From contig CAVSBZ010000001.1 of assembly GCA_963726315.1 (NCBI GenBank), forward strand, positions 496,001-560,000: a stretch of 64,000 nucleotides of DNA. Direction: 5' to 3'. This document shows positions 34,621-42,675 of this stretch, piece after piece (positions within the stretch are counted from its first letter, which is position 1; each line of letters starts with the position of its first letter). This stretch comes from FEB-25 sp963726315. GTDB lineage: Bacteria > Chloroflexota > Anaerolineae > Anaerolineales > UBA4823. A program made the position numbers and the translations under genes. The notes below the pieces were generated by a model. The model was not told where the DNA came from. It made no database searches and saw only the letters and a program-made list of their open reading frames with translations.

Positions 34621-35586
34621 ATGAATCTTAAGCAATGTCGATTGCTGGTCACTCCTACCTCCTACGGTAAAAACGATCCCCGTCTCAAGACGGAGCTGGA
34701 GTTGCAGGTGGGTGAGGTGATCTACAACCCCACCGGGAAACCGCTCGCCTCTGCTGAGGTGGAACGGCTGTTGCCCGGGATAGATGGATACATCGCCGGT
34801 CTGGATGCGATCGATGCGAATGCATTACGCTCCGCTGACCGGTTAAAAGTAATTTCACGCTACGGTGTGGGTATCGACAATGTCGACCTGTCTGCGGCGC
34901 AACACAAAGGCATCGTCGTCACCAATACACCCGGAGCGAACTCTGTTTCAGTGGCTGAGCTTGCGTTGGGTTTGATCCTGGCATTAGCCCGCCAGATACC
35001 TGAAGCGGTGGAGGCAGTCCACCAGGGCAAATGGCCTCGCTACGCCGGTATCAGTCTTGAAGGGAAGATCATCGGCATCCTCGGGTTGGGTGCCATTGGC
35101 AAACAGCTTGCCCGCCGCCTGGCAGGGTTTGATTGTAAGCTGATTGCCTTCGATCCATTTGCAGACCCTGTTTTCGCCCAAGCCAATCACGTTGAGCTCA
35201 GCAATATGGATGACGTGGTCCGGCAGTCCGATTTTATCAGCCTGCATTTGCCCCTGTTGCCCGAGACGCGCCTACTGGTGAACGAGGCTTTTTTGAGCCA
35301 GATGAAGCCGGGCTCCTTCCTGGTAAATACCTCACGCGGCGAGGTGGTGGATGAAAGCGCCTTACTCGCCGCGCTAAATAGCGGTCATCTCAAAGGGGCA
35401 GGATTGGATGCCTTCACCGTAGAGCCACCAGACCCCAACAATCCGTTGCTGAAGCTGCCGCAGGTGATCGCCACCCCTCATCTGGGTGCCCAAACCGATG
35501 GGGCTACCAGTAATATGGGTTGGTTCGCCATGCGCGATTGCCTGGCGGTGTTGAAAAACGAGACACCGTTGTACAGAGTTGCTTAG
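34621..35586 (+). CDS. D-isomer-specific 2-hydroxyacid dehydrogenase (phosphoglycerate-dehydrogenase-like)
   Basis: A 321-residue dehydrogenase with the NAD motif GILGLGAIGKQLARRL, catalytic Arg in NTSRGEVVDE, a Glu in the following region and His in ATPHLGAQT. It lacks the C-terminal ACT domain of biosynthetic SerA, so it fits a catabolic 2-hydroxyacid or 2-keto-sugar-acid reductase. GGAGG precedes the ATG. Confidence 0.88.
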   Translation: MNLKQCRLLVTPTSYGKNDPRLKTELELQVGEVIYNPTGKPLASAEVERLLPGIDGYIAGLDAIDANALRSADRLKVISRYGVGIDNVDLSAAQHKGIVVTNTPGANSVSVAELALGLILALARQIPEAVEAVHQGKWPRYAGISLEGKIIGILGLGAIGKQLARRLAGFDCKLIAFDPFADPVFAQANHVELSNMDDVVRQSDFISLHLPLLPETRLLVNEAFLSQMKPGSFLVNTSRGEVVDESALLAALNSGHLKGAGLDAFTVEPPDPNNPLLKLPQVIATPHLGAQTDGATSNMGWFAMRDCLAVLKNETPLYRVA

Positions 35587-35617
35587 TGATAATTTATTTT
35601 ATTAAATTGGAGGAGTA

Positions 35618-36262
35618 ATGAATAAAGCTGAAGTCTTGGAAAAAGTAAAACAGCTGGGCTTACTGGCAGTGATCCGTGGTCCATCTGCAGAATTAACCGT
35701 CAAAATGGTGGAAGCCCTGGTATCCGGCGGGGTATTAGGTGTCGAAATTACCTACAGTACCCCCAATGCAGAAGAGGTTGTCCGCACTCTTTCCGCTAAG
35801 TTTGGTACCAGCATCGTGCTGGGAATGGGCACTCTCACCAAACCCGAACAGGCGGCCTCTGCCATGCAGGCTGGGGCAAGCTTCCTGGTCAGTCCCATCT
35901 GTGAGCCTGCGCTGGTCAAAGCGATGGTCGAGAGTGGGCTGCTGTGTATGGCGGGGGCATTAACTCCCACCGAGGTCTTTCAGGCGTACAGTATGGGCGT
36001 GGACGTGGTAAAAATTTTCCCCGGTTCCCTGGGCGGACCAGCCTATGTTAAAGCCTTAAAAGGACCCTTCCCTTATATCCCCATGATGCCGACCGGAGGT
36101 GTGAGTGCCGGAAACGCCGCCGAATGGTTCGCGGCTGGGGTAGTTGCGGTTGGCGCTGGCAGTGAGCTCTGCCCTCCCCAGCTTGCCAAGGAAGGTAAAT
36201 TTGATGAAATCTCGAAAAGAGCTGCAGATTTCGTCCAGGTTATAAAATCCGCCAGGGCTTAG
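35618..36262 (+). CDS. 2-Keto-3-deoxy-6-phosphogluconate (KDPG/KHG) aldolase family protein
   Basis: A 214-residue Class I aldolase with Schiff-base Lys in VDVVKIFPGSLGGPAYVKALKGP, catalytic Glu in GVEITYST and the phosphate-binding MPTGGVSAGN loop. It cleaves 2-keto-3-deoxy sugar acids or their phosphates to pyruvate and an aldehyde. Together with the dehydrogenases, the possible lactonase and the kinase it suggests an Entner-Doudoroff-like branch. GGAGG precedes the ATG. Confidence 0.92.
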   Translation: MNKAEVLEKVKQLGLLAVIRGPSAELTVKMVEALVSGGVLGVEITYSTPNAEEVVRTLSAKFGTSIVLGMGTLTKPEQAASAMQAGASFLVSPICEPALVKAMVESGLLCMAGALTPTEVFQAYSMGVDVVKIFPGSLGGPAYVKALKGPFPYIPMMPTGGVSAGNAAEWFAAGVVAVGAGSELCPPQLAKEGKFDEISKRAADFVQVIKSARA

Positions 36263-36285
36263 CCAGGAATGATAAGGATCCTGTA

Positions 36286-37245
36286 ATGACCATACAAAAT
36301 CATCCGGTTGTGAAAAAATCCGTTCCCACATTCTACTTTATTGGTGTGACCACCACCAAATCATCGATCATGAAGGTTTTTCCACTATGGATGAAGATCC
36401 TCGGTCGCGAAGAGGTGGTCATGGAAGGTGTGGACTGCAAAATCCACGATGACCCCGGGGTGTACCGCAACGCAGTTGCCCAAATCAAATATGATCCCAA
36501 CTCGCTGGGTTCCTTGGTCACCACGCATAAGATCGACCTGCTCAACGCTGCCCGCGATATGTTCGACTATCTCGATCCCTACGCTCAGATCACTGGTGAA
36601 GTGTCTTCCATCTCCAAGCTGGACGGCAGGCTGGAGGGGCACGCTAAAGACCCCATCACGTCGGGCGCCAGCCTGGATGCGATCATCGAACCGGGGTATT
36701 TCGCTAAAACGCACGGGAATGTGCTGTGTTTTGGAGCGGGTGGTTCTGGCGTCGCCACTTTGCTGCACCTGATCAATAAAAAAGATAAGGCTGATCGACC
36801 GGATAAATTCACTTTCGTGAACCGTTCTCAAGGCAGGCTGGATCACGCCAGGGAAATGGTGGGCAGCTTGAACACGGATATTGAAATCGAATATATCTGC
36901 AACTCCGACCCTCTGGTCAATGACAAAATTATGGAAAAGTTCCCACCGTTCAGCATTATCATCAATGCTACCGGCATGGGCAAAGACACCCCGGGCTCAC
37001 CCATCACCTGGGACGGCGTATTCCCCCTGAACAGCATCGCCTGGGAATTTAACTATCGCGGAGAGCTGGACTTCCTGCACCAATCCCTGGCTCAGGTTGA
37101 GAGCCGCAAGGTGAAGGTGGAAGATGGTTGGTTGTATTTTGTCCACGGCTGGACGCAGGTCGTTGCTCAGGTTCTGCATTTTGAGCTAACCCCTGACCTG
37201 TTCGACCGCATGAATCTGGCTGCATCCACCGTCAGAGGAAAATAA
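36286..37245 (+). CDS. Shikimate-dehydrogenase-like NAD(P)-dependent oxidoreductase
   Basis: A 319-residue AroE-fold protein. The N-terminal substrate domain keeps a catalytic-Lys motif (GSLVTTHKIDLL, like NVTxPxK), an acidic site in HAKDPITSG and a Rossmann motif (GAGGSGVATLLHL). The C-terminal INATGMGKD and FVHGWTQVVAQ match shikimate DH blocks. It is longer than AroE (about 270) and sits in a sugar operon, so it more likely oxidises a related polyol or cyclitol acid than serves aromatic biosynthesis. Confidence 0.78.
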   Translation: MTIQNHPVVKKSVPTFYFIGVTTTKSSIMKVFPLWMKILGREEVVMEGVDCKIHDDPGVYRNAVAQIKYDPNSLGSLVTTHKIDLLNAARDMFDYLDPYAQITGEVSSISKLDGRLEGHAKDPITSGASLDAIIEPGYFAKTHGNVLCFGAGGSGVATLLHLINKKDKADRPDKFTFVNRSQGRLDHAREMVGSLNTDIEIEYICNSDPLVNDKIMEKFPPFSIIINATGMGKDTPGSPITWDGVFPLNSIAWEFNYRGELDFLHQSLAQVESRKVKVEDGWLYFVHGWTQVVAQVLHFELTPDLFDRMNLAASTVRGK

Positions 37246-37246
37246 A

Positions 37247-37702
37247 GTGGACTTAAACTTGACTAAAGGAGAGCTGGCTGCCCAATACCATGAACGTGGT
37301 TACGGCTGTGCTCAATCTGTTCTGGCCTCCTACGCAGGTGATTTTGGACTTGCCGAGGGGTTGGCGTTAAAGATGGCTACGGGATTCGGCTCGGGTATGG
37401 GTCGCATGTGTGAAGTCTGCGGCGCCCTCACCGGGGCATTCATGGTCATCGGATTAAAGTATGGTCGGGAAAAATCCGATGGCACCCGCTATACCAGCGA
37501 GACTGAGACGACTTACCGGCTCGTTGCCGAAGTCGCCGTAAAATTTAAAGACAAGAATGGCTCGATCTATTGTCGCGAATTGATCGGGCATGACCTGATG
37601 GACCCTGCAGAACGTGCCAAGGTCGTCGAGCTGGGTTTATTCAAGACCACCTGCCGGAAATGCATCCTGGATGCGGTGGAAATTTTAGAGGAAACGCTTT
37701 GA
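37247..37702 (+). CDS. C_GCAxxG_C_C-family redox-active protein
   Basis: A 151-residue protein of the C-GCAxxG-C-C family with cysteines in GYGCAQSV, CEVCGALTGA, YCRELIGHD and CRKCILD. Members are thought to bind Fe-S or carry redox-active thiols. It starts with GTG one base after the preceding stop, so it is translationally coupled to the shikimate-dehydrogenase-like gene, which suggests an electron-transfer link. No in-frame TGA occurs at the Cys positions. Confidence 0.85.
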   Translation: MDLNLTKGELAAQYHERGYGCAQSVLASYAGDFGLAEGLALKMATGFGSGMGRMCEVCGALTGAFMVIGLKYGREKSDGTRYTSETETTYRLVAEVAVKFKDKNGSIYCRELIGHDLMDPAERAKVVELGLFKTTCRKCILDAVEILEETL

Positions 37703-37732
37703 TCGATATGCGTTGTGGGAGGCTACCCTGAA

Positions 37733-38458
37733 ATGAGGTTGGTCGCCAGCGATGTTGCCCGGATGATTGACCTTTCTTGCGTGCGGACGACTTCCTCCCG
37801 GTCTGATATCGAGGCCATGGTGGAGGCAGCAGGCAGGTATGGGTTCGGTCATGTATCCGTTTTGCAGTGCTTCATCCCGTACACCAAACAGCTGCTCGCA
37901 GCCGTGCCTGGGGTTTCCCTGGTAGGGAATGTGAGTTTTCCCTCTGGCTCCGATTCCACCTCCATCAAAATTGCTCAGGCTAGAGAGCTGGCTGCCTCGG
38001 GATGTGACGAGATTGACATGGTGATGAATATAGGCATGCTGCGCTCCGGAGATTTGGCTGTGGTGGAAGAAGATGTGCGCGCAGTCATCAGCGCGGTGAA
38101 CCCAATCCCGGTCAAGGTGATCATCGAGGTTATGGTCTTGACCCCTGAAGAGACCGCCAAAGCCTGCGCAATCTGCTTGCGCAGCGGTGCCGCCTTCGTG
38201 AAAACAGGCACCGGTTGGGCTGAGCGGGGTACCACCGTGGAGGATGTGCGCCTGGTTAAGTCCTTGGTGGGTGACGGGATAAAGATCAAAGCTTCCGGAG
38301 GCATCCGCAGCCTGGATACATTGGTTGAAATGGTTGCTGCCGGTGCAACACGCTTTGGTGTGAACTTGAACAGCGGTATAAAAATCGTGAAGGAGTGCCA
38401 GTCTCAGGGCTCAACCGTTGATGTAACCATTGGAGAGTTCTTGATAGGAATGTTATGA
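37733..38458 (+). CDS. deoC: Deoxyribose-phosphate aldolase (DeoC family)
   Basis: A 241-residue Class I aldolase with DEIDMVMNIGML (catalytic Asp region), Schiff-base Lys in AFVKTGTGWAERG and the second Lys in IKASGGIRS. It cleaves 2-deoxyribose 5-phosphate to glyceraldehyde 3-phosphate and acetaldehyde, or an analogous substrate. I prefer the ATG at 37733 (GGGAGG upstream) to a GTG at 37715. Its stop overlaps the next kinase start (ATGA), so kinase and aldolase are probably a pathway pair. Confidence 0.9.
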   Translation: MRLVASDVARMIDLSCVRTTSSRSDIEAMVEAAGRYGFGHVSVLQCFIPYTKQLLAAVPGVSLVGNVSFPSGSDSTSIKIAQARELAASGCDEIDMVMNIGMLRSGDLAVVEEDVRAVISAVNPIPVKVIIEVMVLTPEETAKACAICLRSGAAFVKTGTGWAERGTTVEDVRLVKSLVGDGIKIKASGGIRSLDTLVEMVAAGATRFGVNLNSGIKIVKECQSQGSTVDVTIGEFLIGML

Positions 38459-39993
38459 ATAAGAAAATCATCTCTTATGATCTCGGAACCGGTGGGAATA
38501 AAGCCGTCCTGTATGATGCAGACGGCAACCTCCTGGCAAGTGCCTTTGTTCCCTATACCACCCAGTACCCACAGGTCGGGTGGCACGAACAACGCCCGCT
38601 TGATTGGTGGAACGCCATCGTGGAAAGCACTCACACCTTGTTGGCAACCAGCCGTGTGGATAAAAATGACATCTACTGCCTCGGAATTTCCGGGCACAGC
38701 CTCGGTGCGGTACCGCTGGATATAAACGGCAGCCTGTTGCGTGCAGAAACTCCCATCTGGTCAGATATCCGCGCTCAAAAGGAAGTTGCCGAATTCTTTT
38801 CGAAGGTTGACCCGGATGAATGGTATCAGACCACCGGTAACGGGTTCCCCGCCGCTTGCTACACAGTTTTCAAAGTGATGTGGTACCAGCGCCACGAGCC
38901 CGAGATGTGGAAGAAAGTCTATAAAGTGTTAGGCACCAAGGATTATATTAATTACCGCCTAACCGGAAAATACAATACAGATTTCTCCTATGCTTCTGGG
39001 ACTGGTATTTATGACCTTAAGAGTTGGAAATATTCTCAAGAATTCATCGCTGCCAGTGGTATTCCGGCTGAAGTATGGCCTAACATTGTCCCATCCACGC
39101 GTATCCTCGGCAAGCTTGATGCTGAGGTTGCCAGCCTGTTGGGGTTAAGTAGCGAGGTGCTGGTGGTTTGTGGTGGTGTGGATAATTCGTGTATGGCTTT
39201 AGGCGCCAGGAACATCCAGGATGGGCGGGTTTATACCTCCCTGGGGTCCTCAGCCTGGATAGCGGTTTCATCTGAGCAGCCGGTGCTGGACAGAAAGTAT
39301 AAACCCTATGTCTTCGCCCACGTGATGCCGAAGATGTTCACTTCAGCCGTCAGTATTTTTTCCGCCGGCACTTCTTTCAACTGGGTGAAGGATAACCTGT
39401 GCAGTGACTTGGTTGCCGAAGCCAATGCCACGGGTAAGGATATATTTACGTTAATGAACCAGGTGGCTGAACAGGCACCGGTCGGCTCGAATAAATTACT
39501 GTTCAACCCCAGCCTGGCGGGTGGCACCTCGCAGGATGCCAGCGTGCACCTGCGTGGGGCATTTATCGGGCTGGACCTCAAACACGGCAAGCCCGAGCTC
39601 ATCCGCTCGACGATGGAGGGGATCGCCATGAACCTGCGCCTGCGCCTGGACCTGCTGCGGAAATACACGCCGCTGGAGGGTGAGATCCTGTTCGTGGGTG
39701 GGGGTGCCCGCAGCCGTTTCTACCTGGGCATCTTCGCCGATGTTTTTAACACCCGCATTGTGAAGACCACCATCGACCAGGATGCCGCCGCCTTGGGAGC
39801 TGCTGCCATTGCCGCCGTGGGCTGTGGGCTGTGGCCGAATTTCGAAAAAATCGACCAAATCCACCAAATCCTCGAGGTGGTTGAGCCTGATGCAGACAAC
39901 AACCGTAAATACGAAAAGCTGCTCCCGGTTTTTGAGCTTGCCGCCGGATACCAGGCTCGCATAAGCGATACTTTACAGGAAATTGAGCTATAG
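38455..39993 (+). CDS. FGGY-family carbohydrate kinase (xylulokinase-like)
   Basis: A 512-residue kinase with ISYDLGTGGNKAVLYDADG at the N-terminus, GVDNSCMALGARNI in the middle and the C-terminal LFVGGGARSRFYLGIFADV plus DQDAAALGAAAIAAVG. It is translationally coupled to DeoC (4-base overlap). By context its product may be the DeoC substrate, as in ribokinase-DeoC pairs, but FGGY kinases prefer ketoses and polyols, so the substrate is uncertain. Confidence 0.92.
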   Translation: MNKKIISYDLGTGGNKAVLYDADGNLLASAFVPYTTQYPQVGWHEQRPLDWWNAIVESTHTLLATSRVDKNDIYCLGISGHSLGAVPLDINGSLLRAETPIWSDIRAQKEVAEFFSKVDPDEWYQTTGNGFPAACYTVFKVMWYQRHEPEMWKKVYKVLGTKDYINYRLTGKYNTDFSYASGTGIYDLKSWKYSQEFIAASGIPAEVWPNIVPSTRILGKLDAEVASLLGLSSEVLVVCGGVDNSCMALGARNIQDGRVYTSLGSSAWIAVSSEQPVLDRKYKPYVFAHVMPKMFTSAVSIFSAGTSFNWVKDNLCSDLVAEANATGKDIFTLMNQVAEQAPVGSNKLLFNPSLAGGTSQDASVHLRGAFIGLDLKHGKPELIRSTMEGIAMNLRLRLDLLRKYTPLEGEILFVGGGARSRFYLGIFADVFNTRIVKTTIDQDAAALGAAAIAAVGCGLWPNFEKIDQIHQILEVVEPDADNNRKYEKLLPVFELAAGYQARISDTLQEIEL

Positions 39994-40112
39994 CGCTTGA
40001 AAATTGGTTTGGTTGATCATCCTCTAAATGATCATATATAAAAAATCCTTAGTCCAGCTGGTCAGGATGTCGAAACAATTATTCAAAATTACTTCTCGAA
40101 AGGAAAAATAAT

Positions 40113-41084
40113 ATGAAAATCGGTTTGTTCACAGCTACATTTCTAGATACGCAGATTGAAGACGTATTCAAGTTGGCTTCGGGTCTCGGTTACGAAGCGG
40201 TGGAAATGCCTGCCTTCGCCAATAACCCCCACCTTGATATCGAAGAGATCGTCAAAGGCAATCATGCTGCCGAATTGAAGAAGCTGGTCCAATCCTATGG
40301 TTTGATCATTTCCGCCCTCGCCAACCACCCGGAAGGTCAGATTGTGCTCGGACCATTTGGAAAGGATACCGACGCCATCTATAAAGGCACCAAGGAAGAG
40401 AAGATCAAGTTCGGCACCGAGCGTATGATCAAGACCGCCCAGGCTGCCAATGCGCTCGAAGTCCCGGTGGTCACCGGCTTCATCGGCTGTGAGAATTTCG
40501 GTCGCTTCTTCCCCTGGCCATATTCGAAGGGTTGGGCTGAGATGGAAGTGGAGTTCGTTGAGCGCTGGGGAAAAATCCTGGATAAATTTGGTGAATATGG
40601 GGTAAAATTTGCCCACGAACCGCACCCCAATGAGCTTGTCTATAATGTTGAAACTGCCCTTCGCGCCGTCGAGCTGATGGGCGGGCGCAAAGAGTTTGGG
40701 TTCAACTTTGACCCCGCCAATATGATCTACCTCGGCATCGATGTGGAGAACTTCATCGATGCCCTTGCCGGGCACATCTTCCACGTCCACGCCAAAGACG
40801 GTGAAGTGGTAGCGCACAACGTCCGCCGTTCGGGTGTGATCCCTCAAGGCGACTGGCAGCGCCTCGGGCGGGGTTTCCGCTTCCGCATCCCCGGTTGGGG
40901 TTCGGTACCTTGGAAGAAAGTCATCACGGAGCTATCCCTGATTGGCTACGATTACGTCATGTCGTATGAGCATGAGGATGTGACCATGAGCCGTAACGAT
41001 GGCATCCACAAGACGATCGCCTATTTGAAACCCCTGATGATTGACAAACCCTACGAAGGTCGCAACGACGTTTTGTTCCAATGA
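40113..41084 (+). CDS. Xylose-isomerase-like TIM-barrel sugar epimerase/isomerase
   Basis: A 323-residue TIM barrel with metal ligands Glu (AHEPHPNE), Asp (NFDPANM), His (HVHAKDGE) and Glu (SYEHEDV). A 30-residue insertion (VRRSGVIPQGDWQRLGRG) precedes the last strand. It is related to the minus-arm protein 13917-14879. A 120-bp gap from the kinase gene may hold a secondary promoter. AAAGGAAA lies before the ATG. Confidence 0.88.
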   Translation: MKIGLFTATFLDTQIEDVFKLASGLGYEAVEMPAFANNPHLDIEEIVKGNHAAELKKLVQSYGLIISALANHPEGQIVLGPFGKDTDAIYKGTKEEKIKFGTERMIKTAQAANALEVPVVTGFIGCENFGRFFPWPYSKGWAEMEVEFVERWGKILDKFGEYGVKFAHEPHPNELVYNVETALRAVELMGGRKEFGFNFDPANMIYLGIDVENFIDALAGHIFHVHAKDGEVVAHNVRRSGVIPQGDWQRLGRGFRFRIPGWGSVPWKKVITELSLIGYDYVMSYEHEDVTMSRNDGIHKTIAYLKPLMIDKPYEGRNDVLFQ

Positions 41085-41115
41085 ACTTGGATATTCTGAA
41101 CAAGGAGTACATGCC

Positions 41116-42174
41116 ATGGCAAATATGATGAAAGCAGCAGTTTTTGAAAAAGTGGGTCAGATCAAGGTCAAGGAAGTCCCCGTCCCTGAGATTGGTGACA
41201 ATGATGTGCTGATCAGGGTGAAATATACCGGTATCTGCGGCACCGACTGGAGTATTTTCAATGGTTGGTATTCAGCTGATAAACTCCCCATGATCCCCGG
41301 GCATGAATTTTCAGGTGTGATCGCTAAACTTGGCAAGAACGCCCGGGATCTAAAAGAGGGTGATCGCGTCACCGCAGATATTAACATGAGCTGCGGCACC
41401 TGCTTTTACTGCATCCGTGGCGAAAAATTACTGTGCGATAATTTTACCCAGCTGGGCATCCATACCGACGGCACATTTGCCGAATATGTCAAAGCCCCCG
41501 CTGCCCAGGTGCATAAGCTGCCTGAGAACTTGAGCTTCGAAGAGGGTGCCTTCATCGAGCCAGTCTCATGCGTCATCCATGCCGCCAAAGCCATGGATGC
41601 CCGCTTGGGAACCAGCGTCGCCATCATTGGCTGCGGTTTGGGCGTCTTGCACGCCCGCATGGCAGTACTGCGTGCCTGTGCCCCGGTCATCATCTTCGGG
41701 GATAACCGCAAGCGCCTGAAGATCGCCAAGGATATGGGCGCTGATTACGCCATCCACATCGACGATGTAGCCGACCCGGTGGCGGAAGTCATGCGCCTCA
41801 CCGCAGGGCGGGGTGCCGATTACGTCATCGAAGCCGTCGGGACGGTAAAAACATACGAGCAGGCATTTGCCATGCTACGCCGGGGTGGAAAGCTTTCCGC
41901 ATTTGGCATCGTTGGCGAGCAGGATACCATGAAGATGCGCCCATTCGAGTTTGTGTTGGGTGAGAAGAAAGTCACCGGCTCGTGCGCCGGTGTGGGTTCC
42001 GATTGGCCGGATGCAATGACCCTCATTGCCAATGGACGCATCGATCCCAAACCGCTGTTCTCGCTGAAGGTGCCGCTGGAAGACCTGGATTGGGCGCTGC
42101 ATGAGCTTCGCCGCGACCCCAGCCTGTTCAAGGTATTCGTTTCACCTGATATCAGCCAACGGGAAGCTATGTAG
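41116..42174 (+). CDS. Zinc-dependent alcohol/polyol dehydrogenase (MDR family)
   Basis: A 352-residue medium-chain dehydrogenase with catalytic zinc motifs (CGTDWS, GHEFSG), a four-Cys structural zinc loop (CGTCFYCIRGEKLLC) and the NAD motif GCGLGVLHARMAVL. AAGGAG at 41102-41107 fixes the start at 41116 (MANMMKAAVF). It is a paralogue of 32011-33054 with a different substrate pocket. It follows the TIM-barrel gene by 31 bp. Confidence 0.92.
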   Translation: MANMMKAAVFEKVGQIKVKEVPVPEIGDNDVLIRVKYTGICGTDWSIFNGWYSADKLPMIPGHEFSGVIAKLGKNARDLKEGDRVTADINMSCGTCFYCIRGEKLLCDNFTQLGIHTDGTFAEYVKAPAAQVHKLPENLSFEEGAFIEPVSCVIHAAKAMDARLGTSVAIIGCGLGVLHARMAVLRACAPVIIFGDNRKRLKIAKDMGADYAIHIDDVADPVAEVMRLTAGRGADYVIEAVGTVKTYEQAFAMLRRGGKLSAFGIVGEQDTMKMRPFEFVLGEKKVTGSCAGVGSDWPDAMTLIANGRIDPKPLFSLKVPLEDLDWALHELRRDPSLFKVFVSPDISQREAM

Positions 42175-42220
42175 CGTAGATGTTTGGTCAACTTTGCATT
42201 CAATGCATGGAGACGTCCTA

Positions 42221-42622
42221 TTGAAGATCACTCAGATTGATCATATCGCCATCAATGTAACCGATATCCGCAAATCCATTGATTTCTACACCCAAATCTT
42301 GGGGCTGCAGCAGCTGCAGACTGTGGATTGCGGTGAGTTCGACATCACCTATTTTGCCTTGCCCGGCGGGGCACGCCTGGAGCTGTTCGACTACCACGGC
42401 AAGAATCCTGCCCCTCCAGGAGGGGAGAGCGATGTCGGTCTCCGTCACATTGCCTTCCAGGTGGAGGATGTAGCCGAGCAAGAGCAGCTTCTGCGCCTCG
42501 CCGGGGTTGAGATCACCCTGCCAACCTGTGACCTGCCGAATTTGGGAGCGAGGGTAGTGTTGTTCCTCGATCCCAATGGTGTCACCCTCGAATTCTGTGA
42601 AAAAATAATCGCCGAAGGATAA
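42221..42622 (+). CDS. VOC-family (glyoxalase/dioxygenase-fold) protein
   Basis: A 133-residue vicinal-oxygen-chelate protein with two beta-alpha-beta-beta-beta modules. Candidate metal ligands are His in QIDHIAINVTDI, His in LRHIAFQVEDV and the late Glu in VTLEFCE. The best start is TTG at 42221, with GGAG eight bases upstream; an ATG at 42203 would add six residues and lacks that spacing. It may handle methylglyoxal-like or epimerase chemistry in the pathway; specificity is unknown. Confidence 0.8.
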   Translation: MKITQIDHIAINVTDIRKSIDFYTQILGLQQLQTVDCGEFDITYFALPGGARLELFDYHGKNPAPPGGESDVGLRHIAFQVEDVAEQEQLLRLAGVEITLPTCDLPNLGARVVLFLDPNGVTLEFCEKIIAEG

Positions 42623-42675
42623 TACCGGTATTTAGAGCAAGCCCAATGACAATTCCTTATTGGAGGTAACTGCAC

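Noticed and set aside
37247..37702. C_GCAxxG_C_C protein considered as a second selenoprotein
   Set aside because: All expected cysteines are encoded by Cys codons and there is no in-frame TGA.
41041..41115. Longer N-terminus for the second zinc dehydrogenase
   Set aside because: It would overlap the TIM-barrel gene by 44 bp, and an AAGGAG at ideal spacing supports the ATG at 41116.
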